DNA of 6,083 bases from an uncultured Clostridia bacterium (GTDB lineage: Bacteria; Bacillota; Clostridia; Christensenellales; Borkfalkiaceae): the NCBI GenBank assembly GCA_944376035.1, contig CALWBJ010000135.1, positions 1-6,083 on the forward strand. Direction: 5' to 3'. A model generated the notes under the pieces. It was not told the origin of the DNA, ran no database searches, and was given only the letters and a program-made list of their open reading frames with translations. Position numbers and translations under genes: made by a program. Within the stretch, counting starts at the first letter, position 1, and each line of letters starts with the position of its first letter. Positions 3,370 to 6,083 of this stretch are shown one piece after another.

Positions 3370-6083
3370 ATGAAAGACGAAGAAATGATAATACAGTCTC
3401 CCAAAAAGAAGTCGAAAAAAGGGAAGATTATAGCACTTATAATAGTTTTACTTATAGTTTTTTCAGTGATCGCAGTAGTAGGATCAATATTTGTTAACGT
3501 CTATATCATAGAAAAAAACCCTATGATGAAAGGAGCATACGAAGACTACAGAGGGGATTACGATAACTATATTACACAATTTGGTGAGCCTGATGAAAAG
3601 TACGACAACAAAATCGTATATTATAATGACGAATATGTTGAACTTCTGAATAAACTCAACAAAATGTCATTAAAGAATTCATCTTATGATGAAATTGCAG
3701 AACTGAATTATCAGATCAACACAATGGTTTATCAGAAAACGGTTTTTGAATTTGATGATTTCGGGGAATTGGTTTACGTTTATCACGATGCTAACGCTTG
3801 CAATACGGGCGAAGTAAAAAAAGAGCTCAAAAATATCGAAATAAACGATTTAGACAGCGTAATAAAATATTATTTCAACGAAGTCGAGATCGGCTATCGT
3901 GCTGAATTTACCGACGGCAGTTATGTCGGCGCATATTCAGCAACCGCGCTTTGCGAAAATACAGAAGAAGAGGGTACTACGGAAGTAACCTTTTCGGATG
4001 ATTTTTTCAACTATTCGGTAGAAGTGCCGGTTGTGGAAAATATAAATATGGCAATAAAACTTGACAACGGAATATATGTCAGGGTGAAAAACTCAACAAT
4101 ATATGTCGAAGGGGAAGGAGACTTTGATGCGGATGAAATTTTTGAGAAATACGGTGGTGGTTACAGTATGGGTGTCTATCCTAAAAACTTAGTTTTCTCG
4201 TCTGGCATTACATCGATCAAAGGAGCCATAGAAGATCTGACCGATCATATTAATTATGAGTATACATATATTCCTGAAACTATCGATATGATCGAAATAA
4301 ATTATTTAGGGACATTAGGGAAAATTTTTACAGAAGCAGAAAGTGTCAAAGAAATTTGGGAAATTAGCGAATGTGAAGTTTACGGTGTAGACAGGTGCAT
4401 TTTGGAAGATAAATATATGGCTTTGCTGAGAGACGGAGAAATTTATCTTTATAATTCCGAAGAAAATACTTTTAAGAATATACCTTCAGAATTGAAAGGC
4501 TATCCGGTTACTGAATTGGGAGATGTGAAGATCGATAATAGTGGGGAAGATCCGGTAGTTATACCTGAAGGGGTAAAAATAATACATGAAAAATTTTGGA
4601 AAAACGGTTATAATAAAGTCATTTTATCTTCAACGGTTGAAGAATTTAAAGTAAGCGGCAGAATAAATACAGAAATCAAAGTAGCAAAAGACGGAAAGAT
4701 ATCGGATATCTCTCAGTGCTTTATTAATAAAGAAACTGAGAAGTTGTTGTACGTTAAAGACGAATTTGAAGAATTTCCGAAAGATGTATATATCAGAGAA
4801 ATCGCTCCGAGAGCATTTTCGGGTAATACCAATATCCAAAACATTGTATTGCCGGATACGGTTGAAGTAATAGGAAAATGCGCTTTTGAAAAATGCACAT
4901 CGCTGTCAACCGTAACCTTGTCTGAAAAAATAACTGAACTTAAGGAGAATTTATTTGACGGATGTACGGCTCTTCAAAGCATCAAAATCCCTTTTAGCGT
5001 AACAAGCATAAAGAAAAACGCTTTTAAGGATTGCAGCTCTCTTAAAGAAATAGTTATCCCTATCTCCGTAAGCGAGATGGAGAGAGAGGTGTTTTACGGA
5101 TGTAATAACATCAGGGTATATTGCGAGGCAGAGTGGGAGCCTCAGGGGTGGGATCCATATTGGAATCTTGTCGATTCCAGTGGAAGAATGATTTATGAAA
5201 CATGGAAGTATAATAATATTACTTCAAATGCAGATTATGATTATGTATTGATAGGAGAAGATGCATATATTATCAGATATAAAGGTAAAGAAACGCAAAT
5301 TTCCATTCCTTCCGAAATAGACGGAAAAAAAGTAATTGGATTCAGTGGCGACCTTTGTTTAAGTAATAGCTATAAACCTGAAACGATCTATATCCCTGAA
5401 AGCGTATCGATGATCGGAGCAACAGAAGCTTTAGGTTATTCGCTTAAATGGATTTCCGTGTCACCAGCCAATATGTATTACAAAAGTATTGACGGAGTTT
5501 TGTACGATAAAGAAGAAACAATGCTTATCAGATGTCCGAGGGATAAAGCTGCTTCTTCAATGGTTGTGCCGGATAGCGTTACGACGATTTGCGATTCGGC
5601 TTTACAATATTGTACAAACATTACGGAAGTGGTTTTTGGAGAAAACAGCAGGCTTGAAAGAATCGGTAACAATTCATTCTGGAACTGTAAAGCTTTAAGA
5701 AGTATAACCTTGCCGAAAAGTTTGAAAAGCATAGGAGAGAGTGCTTTTTATGGATGTTATTCGCTTGAAAGCGTAGTTTTCAGTGAAAACTGCGAGCTTG
5801 AAATAATAACGCAAAAAGCTTTTTATGATTGTTCTTTATTGACAGAAGTGGTTTTACCGGAAAATCTCAAAAGCATAGGAGAATATGCGTTTTCGGGATG
5901 CACTTCGCTTAAGAGCATTTACATACCGGAGGGAGTGAACGATATAGGGCTCAACGCATTTGCAAGCTGCAACTTTCTTGAGGAGATCAACGTTGCAGAA
6001 GGAAATAATACATACTATAGTAAAAACAATTGTTTGATTGAAACAAAAACACAGGCGGTTGTTTTGGGGTGTAAAAACAGTTC
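3370..6083 (+). CDS. Large membrane-anchored surface protein with BspA-type (LRR_5) leucine-rich repeats (3' end outside window)
   Basis: The frame is open for 904 codons without a stop and leaves the window, so the protein is larger still. Residues 1-19 are cytoplasmic with a Lys-rich patch (12-19), and 20-42 form one membrane helix with no lipobox or clear cleavage site, so an N-terminal anchor with everything else outside is likely. Residues 58-141 hold a small domain starting YITQFGEPDEKYD (67-79). Residues 142-440 are strand-rich, with weak repeat-like pieces. BspA-type repeats, pattern IPxSVxxIGxxAFxxCxSLxxI, are clear at 475-585 and 732-904. The first block is closed by a Trp-rich cap (YCEAEWEPQGWDPYW, 584-598), followed by a strand linker (623-658). 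BspA-like repeats in known proteins bind host matrix proteins, other bacteria or glycans, but many family members are uncharacterised. An adhesion or surface-recognition role is therefore an inference. The partner gene is the lipoprotein just upstream in the same operon. Confidence 0.93.
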   Translation, partial: MKDEEMIIQSPKKKSKKGKIIALIIVLLIVFSVIAVVGSIFVNVYIIEKNPMMKGAYEDYRGDYDNYITQFGEPDEKYDNKIVYYNDEYVELLNKLNKMSLKNSSYDEIAELNYQINTMVYQKTVFEFDDFGELVYVYHDANACNTGEVKKELKNIEINDLDSVIKYYFNEVEIGYRAEFTDGSYVGAYSATALCENTEEEGTTEVTFSDDFFNYSVEVPVVENINMAIKLDNGIYVRVKNSTIYVEGEGDFDADEIFEKYGGGYSMGVYPKNLVFSSGITSIKGAIEDLTDHINYEYTYIPETIDMIEINYLGTLGKIFTEAESVKEIWEISECEVYGVDRCILEDKYMALLRDGEIYLYNSEENTFKNIPSELKGYPVTELGDVKIDNSGEDPVVIPEGVKIIHEKFWKNGYNKVILSSTVEEFKVSGRINTEIKVAKDGKISDISQCFINKETEKLLYVKDEFEEFPKDVYIREIAPRAFSGNTNIQNIVLPDTVEVIGKCAFEKCTSLSTVTLSEKITELKENLFDGCTALQSIKIPFSVTSIKKNAFKDCSSLKEIVIPISVSEMEREVFYGCNNIRVYCEAEWEPQGWDPYWNLVDSSGRMIYETWKYNNITSNADYDYVLIGEDAYIIRYKGKETQISIPSEIDGKKVIGFSGDLCLSNSYKPETIYIPESVSMIGATEALGYSLKWISVSPANMYYKSIDGVLYDKEETMLIRCPRDKAASSMVVPDSVTTICDSALQYCTNITEVVFGENSRLERIGNNSFWNCKALRSITLPKSLKSIGESAFYGCYSLESVVFSENCELEIITQKAFYDCSLLTEVVLPENLKSIGEYAFSGCTSLKSIYIPEGVNDIGLNAFASCNFLEEINVAEGNNTYYSKNNCLIETKTQAVVLGCKNS
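4792..5124 (+). repeat. First BspA-type leucine-rich repeat block (protein-level repeat)
   Basis: This stretch encodes about four to five tandem units of roughly 23 residues within the large surface protein. Typical units contain AFEKCTSLSTVTL (505-517), LFDGCTALQSIKIP (528-541) and AFKDCSSLKEIVIP (551-564). A Cys recurs two residues before the Leu-containing turn (509, 532, 555, 578), except in the first unit, where Asn486 replaces it. The repeats are diverged at DNA level, so recombination slippage is not obvious. Confidence 0.88.
5563..6083 (+). repeat. Second BspA-type leucine-rich repeat block, continuing past the window
   Basis: About six further units follow, including SFWNCKALRSITLP (769-782), AFYGCYSLESVVF (792-804), AFYDCSLLTEVVLP (817-830) and AFSGCTSLKSIYIP (840-853). 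The regular Cys continues at 748, 773, 796, 821, 844 and 867. The last visible part (882-904) is a non-repeat strand insert of the form NNCLIETKT followed by VVLGCKNS, which in this family normally precedes more repeats, so the array probably goes on. Confidence 0.88.

Noticed and set aside
4630..4898. Two overlapping short minus-strand frames within the LRR gene
   Set aside because: Both are antisense to the clear BspA-type coding frame and lack start signals or family features.
5478..5732. Short open frames on both strands in the second LRR block
   Set aside because: They mirror the repeat coding sequence in other frames; the main frame has a continuous LRR pattern.
4792..6083. Regularly spaced similar segments considered as a CRISPR or DNA repeat array
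   Set aside because: The similarity is at protein level (about 23-residue leucine-rich repeats); the DNA copies are diverged and coding, with no constant repeat or spacer structure.

Overview
The window looks like chromosomal DNA from a Firmicutes-type, probably clostridial, bacterium. The evidence is a Gram-positive style lipoprotein signal, strong AGGAG-type ribosome binding sites, sigma-A-like promoters and a BspA-type leucine-rich repeat protein of the sort common in gut and other host-associated Clostridia. The species cannot be named from the sequence. A housekeeping glycolytic gene lies at the left edge. Everything to its right is accessory, surface-directed and mostly of unknown function.

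Layout. Positions 1-141 hold the last 46 codons of triosephosphate isomerase (tpiA). A GC-rich hairpin at 168-192 follows, with T-runs on both strands, so it can stop transcription from both sides. Facing tpiA on the minus strand is a small XRE/Cro-type repressor-like gene (259-471, possibly starting at 495). Divergent from it is a 359-residue membrane protein (583-1662) with five predicted membrane segments and an extracytoplasmic C-terminal domain. The gap between these two genes carries a near-consensus promoter (TTGACG, 17 bp, TACAAT) and three short palindromes. One overlaps the likely repressor start codon and one overlaps the -10 box, which is what a self-regulating repressor that also controls its neighbour would look like.

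After a 182-bp AT-rich gap with a second plausible promoter comes a two-gene operon, visibly richer in A+T than tpiA. Its first gene is a 504-residue lipoprotein of unknown function (1845-3359). Ten bases later, with its ribosome binding site overlapping the preceding stop codon, begins a very large membrane-anchored protein with BspA-type leucine-rich repeats (3370 to beyond 6083). That gene is open through 904 codons and runs off the window.

How the parts may work together. All three large products are predicted to place most of their non-membrane mass outside the cell: one polytopic protein, one lipoprotein and one N-terminally anchored repeat protein. The polytopic and repeat proteins seem to share a related small domain just outside the membrane (a G-x-P turn, then a Y-rich strand, a long helix and a final strand ending in an aromatic/Asp motif), reminiscent of the SmpA/OmlA/BamE fold. 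This hints at a cell-surface module controlled at least in part by the small XRE regulator. It is an inference from sequence patterns. No defence, mobile-element, CRISPR or RNA-gene signature was seen.
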